The translations under genes and the position numbers were made by a program. Source: Ancylobacter lacus (GTDB lineage Bacteria > Pseudomonadota > Alphaproteobacteria > Rhizobiales > Xanthobacteraceae). Taken from it: 64,000 bases of DNA. The stretch is from positions 62,001 to 126,000 of the forward strand of contig NZ_JAHBGE010000013.1 of assembly GCF_018390635.1 (NCBI RefSeq), given 5' to 3'. Shown one piece after another: positions 33,939 to 43,076 of the stretch. The stretch's first letter is position 1; each line of letters starts with the position of its first letter. The notes beneath the pieces are model-generated. The model was not told where the DNA came from, made no database searches, and saw only the letters and a list, made by a program, of their open reading frames with translations.

Positions 33939-34101
33939 CCGGGAGGATAGAGCGGGAAATCGGGGGGCGGCGAGAGCCGGCGGGCCGCTCCGCGGCGCCG
34001 GCCTTGCCGTGGCGCTGGCCGCAGCCCGACATCGCGAGCGGCGCGACGAGACCCGCCGCGCCCCCTTCCGTTTCGGTAGCCGCGGCGCGCCGCGGCCGGG
34101 C

Positions 34102-35160
34102 TCATGGCAGCTTCCGGCGGCGGCCCGCAGGGGTCGGATCGGTTCCGTAGGCGCCGTGTCCCGAGCCGGTCTTGCCGCGGAACACCCAGTAGGCGTGCGC
34201 CTGATAGGCCAGCACGATGGGCAGGACGATGGCGAGACCGACGCCGATGAAGGCGAGGGACTGCGGATCGGCGAGCCCCTGCCAGACGGTGACGCTGCGA
34301 GGCACCACATAGGGCCACAGGCTGACGACAAGGCCGATGAGACCGAGGACGAAAAGGCCGAGCGAGAGCAGGAAGGTCCGGCTCTCCGGGCCCGTCCAGA
34401 TTCCCCGCCACATCGTCACGACGACCGCGACCGTGACCAGCGGCACCGGGGCGAGGAGGACGAGGTTCGGCAGGCTGAACCAGCGTGCCGCCACCTCCGG
34501 CACGCTCCAGGCGCTCCAGACGCTGACGATCAGCATCGCCGCCGCCACGAGGATGAGCGCGGCGCGGGCGATTTCGCGGGCGAAGATCTGGGTGGCGCCC
34601 TGCGTCTTCATGATCAGCCAGCCCGCCCCGATCAGCCCGTAGCCGCCGATGAGGCCGACCCCGCACATCAGCCCGAGCAGGCTGAGGAAGCTGAACGGGC
34701 CACCGGCGAACATGCCGTCCGCGACGGGAACACCGTCGATCAGGCCGCCGAGGATCAGGCCCTGGCACAGCGCCGCCAGCATGGAGCCGCCGGCGAAGGC
34801 GATGTCCCAGACCAGCCGGAAGCGGGTCGCCTGCAGGCGGAAGCCGAAGGCCACCCCGCGCAGGATCAGCGCGAACAGCATGGTCACGATGGGCAGATAG
34901 AAGGCCGGCAGCAGGATGTAGTAGCCGGCGGGAAAGGCGGCGAACAGCAGCGTGCCGCCCGCCACCAGCCAGGTTTCGTTGCCGTCCCACACCGGCTCGA
35001 TGCTGGCCATCATCACGTCGCGGTCGGCATCGCGGGGGGCGGCGAGGAAGAGGATGCCGACCCCGAGATCGAGGCCGTCGGCCAGCACATAGACCACGAC
35101 GCAGAACACGGCGACGGCGGCGAAGACGAGCGCGGCGTGCTCGCTCAGCAGGGTGAACAT
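34102..35160 (-). CDS. cydB: Cytochrome bd-type quinol oxidase subunit II
   Basis: A 352-residue integral membrane subunit with about eight TM helices. Family landmarks are VLADGLDLGVGILFL, IEPVWDGNETWLV near residue 60 and LILRGVAFGFRLQ. It supports heme-d-dependent reduction of oxygen to water by subunit I. It follows the subunit I gene after 3 nt. I searched the downstream DNA for a CydX-like small protein (W-Y-F-A-W-start type) and did not see one. A Rho-type hairpin lies beyond, at 33537. Confidence 0.92.
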   Translation of the reverse strand: MFTLLSEHAALVFAAVAVFCVVVYVLADGLDLGVGILFLAAPRDADRDVMMASIEPVWDGNETWLVAGGTLLFAAFPAGYYILLPAFYLPIVTMLFALILRGVAFGFRLQATRFRLVWDIAFAGGSMLAALCQGLILGGLIDGVPVADGMFAGGPFSFLSLLGLMCGVGLIGGYGLIGAGWLIMKTQGATQIFAREIARAALILVAAAMLIVSVWSAWSVPEVAARWFSLPNLVLLAPVPLVTVAVVVTMWRGIWTGPESRTFLLSLGLFVLGLIGLVVSLWPYVVPRSVTVWQGLADPQSLAFIGVGLAIVLPIVLAYQAHAYWVFRGKTGSGHGAYGTDPTPAGRRRKLP

Positions 35161-35163
35161 GGC

Positions 35164-36594
35164 TCAGGCTCCCGCGGCTTGAGGGTTGCGCGGCGTGGCC
35201 GGCGCAAGAGAGGTTGAGGGGGAGGAGGCGCTGCGGCGGCCGAGATTGGTGCCGTCGAGGCCGGGATGCTCCGGGGCCGTCACCGGCAGGTCGGCGGGTC
35301 CGGCAAGGGCGAGCCGGCCGGCGAACCAGGCGAAGGCGAGCATCAGCACGTTGTAGAGCAGGAAGAAGCCGAGGAGGCTGGCGCCGACCGCGCCCGCGGC
35401 GACCGGGGCGACCGCGTCCACGGTGCGGAGCTGCCCGTAGATGAGCCAGGGCTGGCGGCCGGCTTCGGTCACGGTCCAGCCGGCGATGACGGCGATGAAG
35501 CCGAGCGGCGTCGTCGCCATGGCGAGCCACAGGAACCAGCGCGCCTCGAACAGGCGCCGCCTCAGCCGCAGTACCAGCCCGGTGATCGCGGTGGCGAGCA
35601 GGACCATGCCGATGCCCGCCATGATGCGGAAGGCGAAGAAGACGACGGGCACATTGGGCTGGTCGGCCGGGGACACCGCCTTCAGCCCCTCGACCTCGCC
35701 CTTCCAGCTATGGGTAAGGTAGAGGCTCGCGAGATGGGGGATGTCGAGCGCGTAGAGGTTGCTCTGCGTCGCCATGTCCGGCCAGGCGATCACGGTCATG
35801 GCCGGTCCCCGGGTGGTCTCCCACAGCCCCTCCATCGCGGCGAGCTTGGTCGGCTGGTGCTCCAGCGTGTTGCGGCCATGCAGGTCGCCCAGCGCGATCT
35901 GGGTCGGCGCGAGGATCAGCGCCATCCACAGCGCCATCGAAAAGGCGGTGCGGGAGGCGGCGACGTGGCGCTGGCGCCAGATGTGGAAGGCCGAGACGCC
36001 GGCGACCACGAAGGAGACGGTGAGGAAGCTCGCGCAGACCATATGCGCCAGCCGGTAGGGAAAGGAGGCGGTGAACACCACATCCCACCAGCTCACCACG
36101 TGATAGATGCCGTGCGCATCGGCCACCGCGCCGGCCGGGGTCTGCATCCAGCTGTTGGCGGCGACGATCCAGGTGGCGCTGAGCAGCGCGCCGACCGAGA
36201 CCATGGCGCAGGCGAAGACATGGGCGCCTCTGGAGACGCGTCCCTCGCCGAACAGCATGATGCCGATGAAGCCGGCTTCGAGGAAAAACGCGGTCAGCGT
36301 TTCGTAAAGGAACAGCGGGCCCAGCACATGGGCGGCGGAGCGCGAGAAACCGGCCCAGTTGGTGCCGATCTCGTAGCTCAGCACGATGCCGGTCACGACA
36401 CCCATGCCGAAGCCGAGCGCGAAGATGCGCATCCAGAAGCGCATGAGCTGGCGATAGACGGGGTTGCCGGTACGCCACCAGAGCACGCTCAGCCAGGTGA
36501 CGAACCAGGCGAGCCCGATGGTCATGGTCGGCCAGAGAATGTGGAATCCGACGGTGAAGGCGAACTGGAGGCGGGCGAGGGCGACGGCGTCCAT
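35164..36594 (-). CDS. cydA: Cytochrome bd-type quinol oxidase subunit I (CioA-like)
   Basis: A 476-residue subunit with about nine TM helices and heme ligand H18 (LQFAFTVGFHILWP). The quinol-binding region has GRQPW preceded by a short Q loop, so it belongs to the short-Q-loop, cyanide-insensitive (CioA) group. The C-terminal 40 residues are a Pro/Ser-rich tail. The gene sits 4 nt after the YdeP-like molybdoenzyme gene and 3 nt before subunit II, giving one compact operon. Such oxidases serve under low oxygen, nitric oxide or cyanide stress. Confidence 0.92.
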   Translation of the reverse strand: MDAVALARLQFAFTVGFHILWPTMTIGLAWFVTWLSVLWWRTGNPVYRQLMRFWMRIFALGFGMGVVTGIVLSYEIGTNWAGFSRSAAHVLGPLFLYETLTAFFLEAGFIGIMLFGEGRVSRGAHVFACAMVSVGALLSATWIVAANSWMQTPAGAVADAHGIYHVVSWWDVVFTASFPYRLAHMVCASFLTVSFVVAGVSAFHIWRQRHVAASRTAFSMALWMALILAPTQIALGDLHGRNTLEHQPTKLAAMEGLWETTRGPAMTVIAWPDMATQSNLYALDIPHLASLYLTHSWKGEVEGLKAVSPADQPNVPVVFFAFRIMAGIGMVLLATAITGLVLRLRRRLFEARWFLWLAMATTPLGFIAVIAGWTVTEAGRQPWLIYGQLRTVDAVAPVAAGAVGASLLGFFLLYNVLMLAFAWFAGRLALAGPADLPVTAPEHPGLDGTNLGRRSASSPSTSLAPATPRNPQAAGA

Positions 36595-36598
36595 GGGA

Positions 36599-38899
36599 TC
36601 AACGGGCTCCCGGCTGAAGGGGGGATTTCACGATCCGGACGGGCACGCCCTTGGAGGCCGGGGTGAAGCTCTGGGGATCGTGCGCGTCGAGCGGCACGAG
36701 GGCGTTGGCCTCGGGGTAGTAAGCGGCGCAGCTACCCGCGGGAAAATCACAGGCAACAAGGCGGAAGCCGCGCACCGCGCGCTCCACCCCGTCCGCGGTG
36801 ATGGTGGTGATGTCGACGCGCTCGCCATCGGCGAGGCCACGGCGGGCGATCTCGTCGCGGTTCAGAAACAGCACGTCGCGCTGGCCATAGACACCGCGAT
36901 AGCGGTCGGAGAGCGAATAGAGCGTGGTGTTGTACTGGTCGTGGCTGCGCACCGTCGTCAGCCACAGCGCCTCCGCCTCGGTGACGGCCGGGTCTTCGCA
37001 GAGCCCTTCGCAGACCAGCAGGTTGGCCTTGCCGGTCGGCGTGGCCCAGATGCGCTCGCGTGCCAGCGAGGTGAGATGGAAGCCGCCGGGCACCTCGATC
37101 CGGGCGTTGTAGCCCTGGAAGATCGGGAAGATCGCCTCGATCTCCTCGCGGATGAGGGCGTAGTCGCCGACGAGCCTCTCCCAGGGGATCGGGGAGCCGG
37201 CGCCAAGCGTCGCCCGCGCCATGCCGGCGATGATGGCCGGCTCGCTCATCAGATGTTCGGAGGCGGGCGGGTTGTGGCCGGTCGAGGCATGCACCATCGA
37301 CATCGAATCCTCCACCGTCACCGACTGGGGGCCGCTCGCCTGCACGTCCGTCTCGGTGCGGCCCAGGCACGGCAGGATCAGCGCGTCCCGGCCGTGCACG
37401 AGGTGGCTGCGGTTCAGCTTGGTCGCGATGTGGACGGTGAGGTCGAGCCGGCGCATCGCTTCCTGCGTGCGGGCCAGATCGGGAATGGCGGCGGCGAAAT
37501 TGCCGCCGAGGCCGATGAACACCTTCGTCTCGCCCCGCAGCATCGCCTCCAGCGCGGTGACGACGTTGTGGCCGTGGGCGCGCGGCGGCGCGAAGCCGTA
37601 GCGGGCCGCCAGCCGGTCGAGGAATTCCGTCGTGGGGATTTCGGTGATGCCGACCGTGCGGTCTCCCTGCACGTTGGAATGGCCCCGCACCGGGCAGATG
37701 CCGGTGCCCTCCCGCCCGATATTCCCGCGCAGCAGGGCGAGGTTGGCGATCTGCTGAACGTTCTGCGTGCCGTGGCGGTGCTGGGTGATGCCCATGCCGT
37801 AGACGAGGATGGCGCGCTCCGCCCGCGCATAGGCGGCGCCCGCGCCCTCGATGTCGTCGCGGGAAAGGCCGCTCCTGCGGACGATGTCGTCCCATGAGGT
37901 GGCATCGAGATCGGCGATCAGCGCCTCGATGCCGACGCTGTGGCCGCGGATGAAGTCCCAGTCGAGCACCGGGGCCTGCCCCGCCGCCTGTGCCGCGCGG
38001 TCGGCGGCGACGAGATGCTTCATCATGCCCTTGAGCACGGCGACGTCGCCGCCGACCTTCACCTGGAACAGCCGGGAGGAAATCGGCGTCGAGGTCAGCG
38101 TCGCCATCTCCACCGGGTTCTGCGGTGCCTGAAACCGCTCCAGCGCGCGCTCGCGGAACGGGTTGAAGGAGAGGATGGTTGCGCCCCGGCGCGAGGCGTT
38201 GCGCAGTTCGGTCATCATGCGCGGCGAATTGGTGCCGGGGTTCTGGCCGAAGATCAGGATGGCGTCGGCCTTCTCGAAATCCTCCAGCAGCACCGTTCCC
38301 TTGCCGACGCCGATCGATTGCGGCAGCCCGACGCTCGTCGCCTCGTGGCACATGTTCGAGCAATCGGGAAAATTGTTGGTGCCGAAGGCGCGGGCGAAGA
38401 GCTGGTAGAGGAACGCGGCCTCGTTGGAGGCGCGGCCCGAGGTGTAGAATTCCGCCCTGTCGGGATCGGGCAGGGCGTTGAGATGGTGCCCGACCAGGGC
38501 AAAGGCGTCCGCCCAGCTCACCGGCACATATCGGTCGGAAAACGCTTCATAGCGCATGGGGTGGGTGAGCCGACCCCGCATCTCCAGCTCGAAATCGGTG
38601 AACGCCTCGAGTTCGCTCACGGAAAAGCTGGCGAAGAAGTCGGGCGTGCAGCGCTTCGTGGTCATCTCCCACGCCACGGCCTTGCCGCCATTCTCGCAAT
38701 ACTCGAACGGAGAGGGATGCTTCGGGTCGGCCCAGCCGCAACCCGGGCAGTCAAAGCCGCCGGGCTGGTTCATCCGGGACAGCGTTGCCATGCCCGCGAG
38801 GGCGACGTGCTGTTCCAGCAGTGCCGTGCCCATGGCCCTGAGCGCGCGCCAGCCACCGGCGGGCTCATGATAAGGTCGAACGGTCTTCACGATACCCAT
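36599..38899 (-). CDS. FdhF/YdeP-type molybdopterin oxidoreductase
   Basis: A 766-residue cytosolic enzyme of the formate-dehydrogenase-H-like FdhF/YdeP group. The N-terminal iron-sulfur region is GFDCPGCGWADP followed by YCENGG. The molybdenum ligand is the Cys of NMCHEATSVGL, where true FdhF has Cys or selenocysteine. Guanine-dinucleotide contacts include IFGQNPGTNSPRMM, and the C-terminal domain has TVRSHDQYNTTLYSLSDRYR. The ATG at 38899 has GGAGAG upstream; 35 further codons are discounted. E. coli YdeP is linked to acid resistance. Here the coupling to a bd oxidase suggests a redox or stress function. The substrate is unknown. Confidence 0.85.
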   Translation of the reverse strand: MGIVKTVRPYHEPAGGWRALRAMGTALLEQHVALAGMATLSRMNQPGGFDCPGCGWADPKHPSPFEYCENGGKAVAWEMTTKRCTPDFFASFSVSELEAFTDFELEMRGRLTHPMRYEAFSDRYVPVSWADAFALVGHHLNALPDPDRAEFYTSGRASNEAAFLYQLFARAFGTNNFPDCSNMCHEATSVGLPQSIGVGKGTVLLEDFEKADAILIFGQNPGTNSPRMMTELRNASRRGATILSFNPFRERALERFQAPQNPVEMATLTSTPISSRLFQVKVGGDVAVLKGMMKHLVAADRAAQAAGQAPVLDWDFIRGHSVGIEALIADLDATSWDDIVRRSGLSRDDIEGAGAAYARAERAILVYGMGITQHRHGTQNVQQIANLALLRGNIGREGTGICPVRGHSNVQGDRTVGITEIPTTEFLDRLAARYGFAPPRAHGHNVVTALEAMLRGETKVFIGLGGNFAAAIPDLARTQEAMRRLDLTVHIATKLNRSHLVHGRDALILPCLGRTETDVQASGPQSVTVEDSMSMVHASTGHNPPASEHLMSEPAIIAGMARATLGAGSPIPWERLVGDYALIREEIEAIFPIFQGYNARIEVPGGFHLTSLARERIWATPTGKANLLVCEGLCEDPAVTEAEALWLTTVRSHDQYNTTLYSLSDRYRGVYGQRDVLFLNRDEIARRGLADGERVDITTITADGVERAVRGFRLVACDFPAGSCAAYYPEANALVPLDAHDPQSFTPASKGVPVRIVKSPLQPGAR

Positions 38900-39436
38900 T
38901 GGCGCTCTCCGACGATGGTCAACCGAGGGCCGGCTCGGGAAGAGCCGGGTGTGGCGCCAGCCTCGATGCCGAGGTCCGCAGCGGCGATGTCGAGGCGGCC
39001 ACACGCCAACGATGGCGACGGAGAGCAGCGGATTCCATTCTACGGGGGGCTTCTCGCGTCGCAGTTTGGGTTATTCGGGCAATACCAAGGTATGCGCGTC
39101 GCCCGAGGCACTGGACGACGCCGATGAAATCTTGCGAAGCAGGGCCATCATTTTAGGATTATTGCGATTTCCCTAACGATATACCTCTGCGCACGCGCAT
39201 TTTCGTCTTCAATGCGAGGGCATGCAGCAAGGGAGCTTCCCGCGGGCGGCGGTGCCTCCGTCTCTTCGCCGGGTGGTGACATGGCGCCCAAGGGGGCCTG
39301 CACGGCCACCGGCATGACCGATGCGGCCTCCTGCCGCATAGACGGGGTGCGACATCCCGCCGCATGTGCTTGGTGGCCGTCCTGACGCGGGGCCACGGTA
39401 AGAAGGTTCAACTTTCCGATCAACCGCCGGAGTCCG
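38900..39436. promoter_or_regulatory. Large divergent gap upstream of the molybdoenzyme-oxidase operon
   Basis: 537 bp without a recognisable gene. The stretch 39040-39190 is AT-richer and contains the inverted repeat TTAGG-N14-CCTAA at 39153-39176 and another CAAGGTATG string near 39087. No FNR box (TTGAT-N4-ATCAA) was seen. It should hold promoters for both the leftward respiratory operon and the rightward glycan operon. Confidence 0.4.
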
Positions 39437-40879
39437 ATGTTCGCCACTGCTACCGACCTATCCGGCGAGGCCTTCGATGTGCTGGTGATCGGGGCGGGGC
39501 CCGCCGGCCTGACGGCCGCGGAGGAGGCACAGCGGAGGGGCTGGCGCCCGCTGGTGATCGAGGCGGGACGGCAGGTGGGCGGCCTCTCGCGCACCGTGCG
39601 CTGGAAGGGCAACCATGTCGATATTGGCGGCCACCGCTTCCTGAGCAGCAACAGCCGCGTCGTCCAGCGTTGGCAGGAATGGATGGGCGGGCGGATGACG
39701 GAGGTGTCGCGTCTGTCGCGCATCCTGTACCGGCGCAAATTCTACGCTTATCCGCTGAACCTCGTCGACGTCCTGAGGAATTTCGAGCCGGCCGACCTCG
39801 TGCGTGCCGCCGCCAGCTATCTCCTCAGCGTCGTTCGCCCGATCCGGCCGGAACGGAGCTTTGCCGACTGGGTCTCGAACCGGTTCGGCCGCTTCCTGTT
39901 CCGCTGCTTCTTCAAGTCCTACACCGAGAAGGTCTGGGGCATATCCTGCGACAGGCTGCGCGCCGACTGGGCGGCGCAGCGCATTTCGGGCATGAGCTTG
40001 CCGGTCGCGGTGATGAACGCGCTCGGCCGCGGTCGCGGCGCGCGCAGTCTCGCCGACCGGTTCCTTTATCCCGCGCTCGGGCCCGGCAGCATGTGGGAGA
40101 CGGTGGCGGAGCAGGTCGTCGCCGATGGCGGGGTGCTGCGGTTCGAGGAAGACGTGGTGCGCGTCTCCCATCGCAACTTCGCGATCGAGGAGGTGGAGAC
40201 GGTTGCGCCCGACGGGACCCGCCACCTCTATCCGGTGAGGCGGCTGGTCTCCACCATGCCGCTCGGCGCGCTGGTTGCGGCCCTCGATCCGCCGGCGCCG
40301 CCCGCGGTTGGGGCGGCGGCGGCGGCGCTGCGTCATCGCGATTTCCTGGTCGTCGCGCTTGCCGTTTCGCGGCACCAGCTTTTCCGCGACAACTGGCTCT
40401 ACATCCACGATGAGGGCTACAAGGTCGGCCGCGTCCAGAACGCCGGCAACTGGTCGCCCGAGCTGGTGGGTGAGGCGGGAACCTCGTTGATCCTGATGGA
40501 ATATTTCTGCTCGCGCGGCGATCCGCTCTGGGCGCAGACGGACGACGCGCTCATCCAGCTCGCCAGCGGCGAACTGGAGGGTCTCGGTTTCGCCGCCCGC
40601 CATGAGATCACCGACGGCCACGTCATCCGCCAGCTCAACGCCTATCCGGTGTATGACGAAACCTACCGCGCCAATCTCGACATCATCCGCACCTTTCTCG
40701 AGCGGTTCGGCAATCTCAGTCCGGCCGGGCGCAGCGGGCTGCACCGCTACAACAACCAGGATCATGCGATGCTGTCCGGCATGGCCGCCGTGGACTTCCT
40801 CGGCGGCGTTCCGAACGCTTCGGCCTGGGATGTCGATATCGAGCGGTCCTACCACGAGGAACAGGTTCTGCCGGCATGA
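39437..40879 (+). CDS. FAD-dependent UDP-galactopyranose-mutase/amine-oxidase-like protein
   Basis: A 480-residue flavoprotein. The FAD motif is VLVIGAGPAGLTAAEEAQRR, followed by GGLSRTVRWKGNHVDIGGHR, as in the UDP-galactopyranose-mutase/protoporphyrinogen-oxidase superfamily. Other landmarks are FFKSYTEKVWGISCDRL and the C-terminal LHRYNNQDHAMLSGM. In glycan clusters such proteins are annotated as mutases, but a redox role on a sugar or polyprenyl intermediate is equally possible. Its stop overlaps the next gene (ATGA). It is the first gene of a four-gene coupled operon. Confidence 0.78.
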   Translation: MFATATDLSGEAFDVLVIGAGPAGLTAAEEAQRRGWRPLVIEAGRQVGGLSRTVRWKGNHVDIGGHRFLSSNSRVVQRWQEWMGGRMTEVSRLSRILYRRKFYAYPLNLVDVLRNFEPADLVRAAASYLLSVVRPIRPERSFADWVSNRFGRFLFRCFFKSYTEKVWGISCDRLRADWAAQRISGMSLPVAVMNALGRGRGARSLADRFLYPALGPGSMWETVAEQVVADGGVLRFEEDVVRVSHRNFAIEEVETVAPDGTRHLYPVRRLVSTMPLGALVAALDPPAPPAVGAAAAALRHRDFLVVALAVSRHQLFRDNWLYIHDEGYKVGRVQNAGNWSPELVGEAGTSLILMEYFCSRGDPLWAQTDDALIQLASGELEGLGFAARHEITDGHVIRQLNAYPVYDETYRANLDIIRTFLERFGNLSPAGRSGLHRYNNQDHAMLSGMAAVDFLGGVPNASAWDVDIERSYHEEQVLPA

Positions 40880-42036
40880 TGCGGGGCCGGTCGGCTATGG
40901 AGCGGCTTTTGTGGCTTTTCGCGCTCGCGAACCTGCTTCTGGCCTGCCTTCGCCTCGCGCTGCTGGTGGCGGTCCCGCCCGCCGATGGCCAAAGGATGTC
41001 GACCGATCTGTATGAGCGCCATGAAGAAGTGCGGCTCCTCGCCGGCGGTCACTATCCCCGCGCCGATATCCTGCGCGCCGAGGGTGTCGGGTCGACGGCG
41101 AACACCGTCTATCCCCCCAATGCCTTCCCGTGGCTCTGGCTGCTCTCCCCCTTCGAGTCGTTCCGCCTGAACCAGCTTTGGCATGGCGCGTGGTCGCTGG
41201 CGGCGCTGGGCGTCGTGCTGGGCTATGCCTTCGCGGTGGGGGCCGCCTTCTCCGGCGCGGCGGCTGTTGCCTGCCTTGCCGCCGTGCTGTCGATGCCGGC
41301 GGTCTTCGCCACCTTCAGGGCCGGCCAATATGGGCTGATCCTGCTGGCGCTGATGCTCGGCTCGACGCTTCTGCTCTCTCGCGGCCGCGCGTGCCAGGCG
41401 GGTTTTCTCATGGGGATCGCCCTCTTCAAGCCCACCTATGCCGCGACCATGTCGGTGGTCTTTCTTCGCGAGCGTCGCTATGCCGGCCTCGCGGTCGCCG
41501 GGCTGGTGGTGGCCGCGAGCCTTGCCGGCGTCTGCCTGTGGAGCGGGCATGGGCCGCTGGCGCTGGTGGCGGCGACCTATCCCGTCGGCGGCATGCGCTT
41601 TACCGGGCAGGGGTACTCCCTTGTCAGCCTCCTCGCCGCGACGGGTATCCCGCCCCAGTTCGCGAGCCTCCTGTGCGCGGGGGCGGGGCTGACCGGGCTG
41701 TTCGCGGCGCTGCGTTTCCTTGACGCGCCGCGCGATCCGCTGGCCGTTCTGGCCCTTGCGGGTTTGGCGGCGCGGATCAGCTTCTATCATCGCGGCTATG
41801 ACGACGTGCTGCTCATCTTCCTCGCCCTTGCCTGCCTGCGGCGCTGGATTGCCGCCCCGTGCTGGCCGTCGGCGGCGGTCGCGCTGGCGACGCTCGTCTC
41901 GCTGCAGCTTCCCGGACGATGGCTGCACCCGGCCCCACCCGGTCTCGTGCTGACCTTGTTCGCCACATGGATCGGAGCCGCCGTCTTCGTCGTGGCCGAA
42001 GGCTCCGGCAAGAGCATGGCGCCGCAGCCATGCTGA
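40876..42036 (+). CDS. GT87-like polytopic membrane glycosyltransferase
   Basis: A 386-residue membrane protein with about ten TM helices and little soluble sequence. It has the shape of the DUF2029/GT87 polyprenyl-phosphate-sugar-dependent transferases. An early loop contains MSTDLYERHEEVRLLAGGHY and TVYPPNAFPW, where such enzymes keep catalytic acidic residues, followed by FRAGQYGLILLALML. It would add a sugar on the periplasmic face from a lipid-linked donor. It is coupled to both neighbours by ATGA and TGATG junctions. Confidence 0.72.
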   Translation: MMRGRSAMERLLWLFALANLLLACLRLALLVAVPPADGQRMSTDLYERHEEVRLLAGGHYPRADILRAEGVGSTANTVYPPNAFPWLWLLSPFESFRLNQLWHGAWSLAALGVVLGYAFAVGAAFSGAAAVACLAAVLSMPAVFATFRAGQYGLILLALMLGSTLLLSRGRACQAGFLMGIALFKPTYAATMSVVFLRERRYAGLAVAGLVVAASLAGVCLWSGHGPLALVAATYPVGGMRFTGQGYSLVSLLAATGIPPQFASLLCAGAGLTGLFAALRFLDAPRDPLAVLALAGLAARISFYHRGYDDVLLIFLALACLRRWIAAPCWPSAAVALATLVSLQLPGRWLHPAPPGLVLTLFATWIGAAVFVVAEGSGKSMAPQPC

Positions 42037-43076
42037 TGGAGTGTCCCGCCCGGGTCGCAGCGGCGTCGACCGCAACGAGTATGGCGCTGCGGATCTCGAT
42101 CGTCGTGCCGCTCAGGGCCTGGAATGACGAGGCGCGGCGCTGTGTCGAGCGGATGTGCCGGCTGCTTCGCCCCGGCGATGAATGCATCCTCGTGCCGGAT
42201 GGCTTTCCGCTGGTCGCTGATCTGCCGGCGCCGTGCCGCCTCGTGCCCCTCGCCACGCATGGCGGCCCGGCCGTCGCGCGCAATGCCGGGGCGCGCGTGG
42301 CCGGGGGCGATGTGCTTTTCTTCGTCGATGCCGATGTCCTGCTGGCCGCAAATGCGGTGGAGATCGTGCGGGCGCAGTTCAGCCAAAGCGCCATCTCCGC
42401 CGTCTTCGGGTCCTATGACGACGCACCGAGCGCGCCGGGCGCGGTCTCCCGCTTCCGCAACCTGCTGCACCATTTCCAGCACCAGAGCCATGCCGGACCG
42501 GTGCGCAGCTTCTGGACCGGCTGCGGCGCGATCCGGCGCAGCGTGTTCGAGGCGCTGGGCGGCTTCTCGGTGCGCTATGATCGCCCGGCGATGGAGGATG
42601 TCGAGCTGGGCGCCCGCCTCGCGCGGGCCGGCGGCGAGGTCCGCCTCGAACCGACGCTGCTGTGCACGCATCTGAAGCGCTGGACCCTGCGTTCGATGAT
42701 CGTCACGGACATTCGCGATCGCGCGATCCCGTGGTCGCGGCTGATCTATGCCGATGGCGACAGCGTCGCGGTGATGAACGCGGACAGGCGCGGCCGCGTC
42801 GCGCTGGCGCTGACCGCGGTTCTGGGCGCATGTCTCGTCCTCGGCCTGCTCTGGCCGCTTTGCTGGCTGGTGGCGGCGGCGGCCTTTCTGATGCTGCTCC
42901 TCTGGCAGCGGTCTTTCCTGGCGCTGCTCCGGCGCTGCGGCGGCTGGCGGCTGCTCGCGGCGGGCAGTCTGCTCCTGCCCGTGCATCTGGCGAGCGGTGC
43001 CATCGGCTTCGGCTATGTCACGGCGGAGGTGGCGCTGCGGCGCATCCGGGATGCCTGCCATGCCGGGCGGCGATGA
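42036..43076 (+). CDS. GT2-family glycosyltransferase
   Basis: A 346-residue membrane-associated GT-A enzyme. The catalytic core has RISIVVPLRAWNDEARRC, GGPAVARNAGARVAGG, DVLFFVDADVLL (the DxD motif) and a later YDRPAMEDVELGARLARAGG with the ED pair. Two or three TM helices lie in the last 90 residues. ATG 42036 overlaps the previous stop (TGATG); ATG 42030 is an alternative. It acts in the cytosol on a nucleotide sugar. The 3' end overlaps the GMC gene by 17 bp. Confidence 0.85.
   Translation: MECPARVAAASTATSMALRISIVVPLRAWNDEARRCVERMCRLLRPGDECILVPDGFPLVADLPAPCRLVPLATHGGPAVARNAGARVAGGDVLFFVDADVLLAANAVEIVRAQFSQSAISAVFGSYDDAPSAPGAVSRFRNLLHHFQHQSHAGPVRSFWTGCGAIRRSVFEALGGFSVRYDRPAMEDVELGARLARAGGEVRLEPTLLCTHLKRWTLRSMIVTDIRDRAIPWSRLIYADGDSVAVMNADRRGRVALALTAVLGACLVLGLLWPLCWLVAAAAFLMLLLWQRSFLALLRRCGGWRLLAAGSLLLPVHLASGAIGFGYVTAEVALRRIRDACHAGRR

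Noticed and set aside
33570-34101. A CydX-like small subunit gene downstream of cydB
   Set aside because: Leftward frames after cydB show no short hydrophobic peptide of CydX type and no ribosome site.
32509-35217. A rightward frame of about 900 codons across the HlyD gene, the noncoding gap and cydB
   Set aside because: It crosses a terminator hairpin and is antisense to cydB. The sequence is compositionally biased and without motifs.
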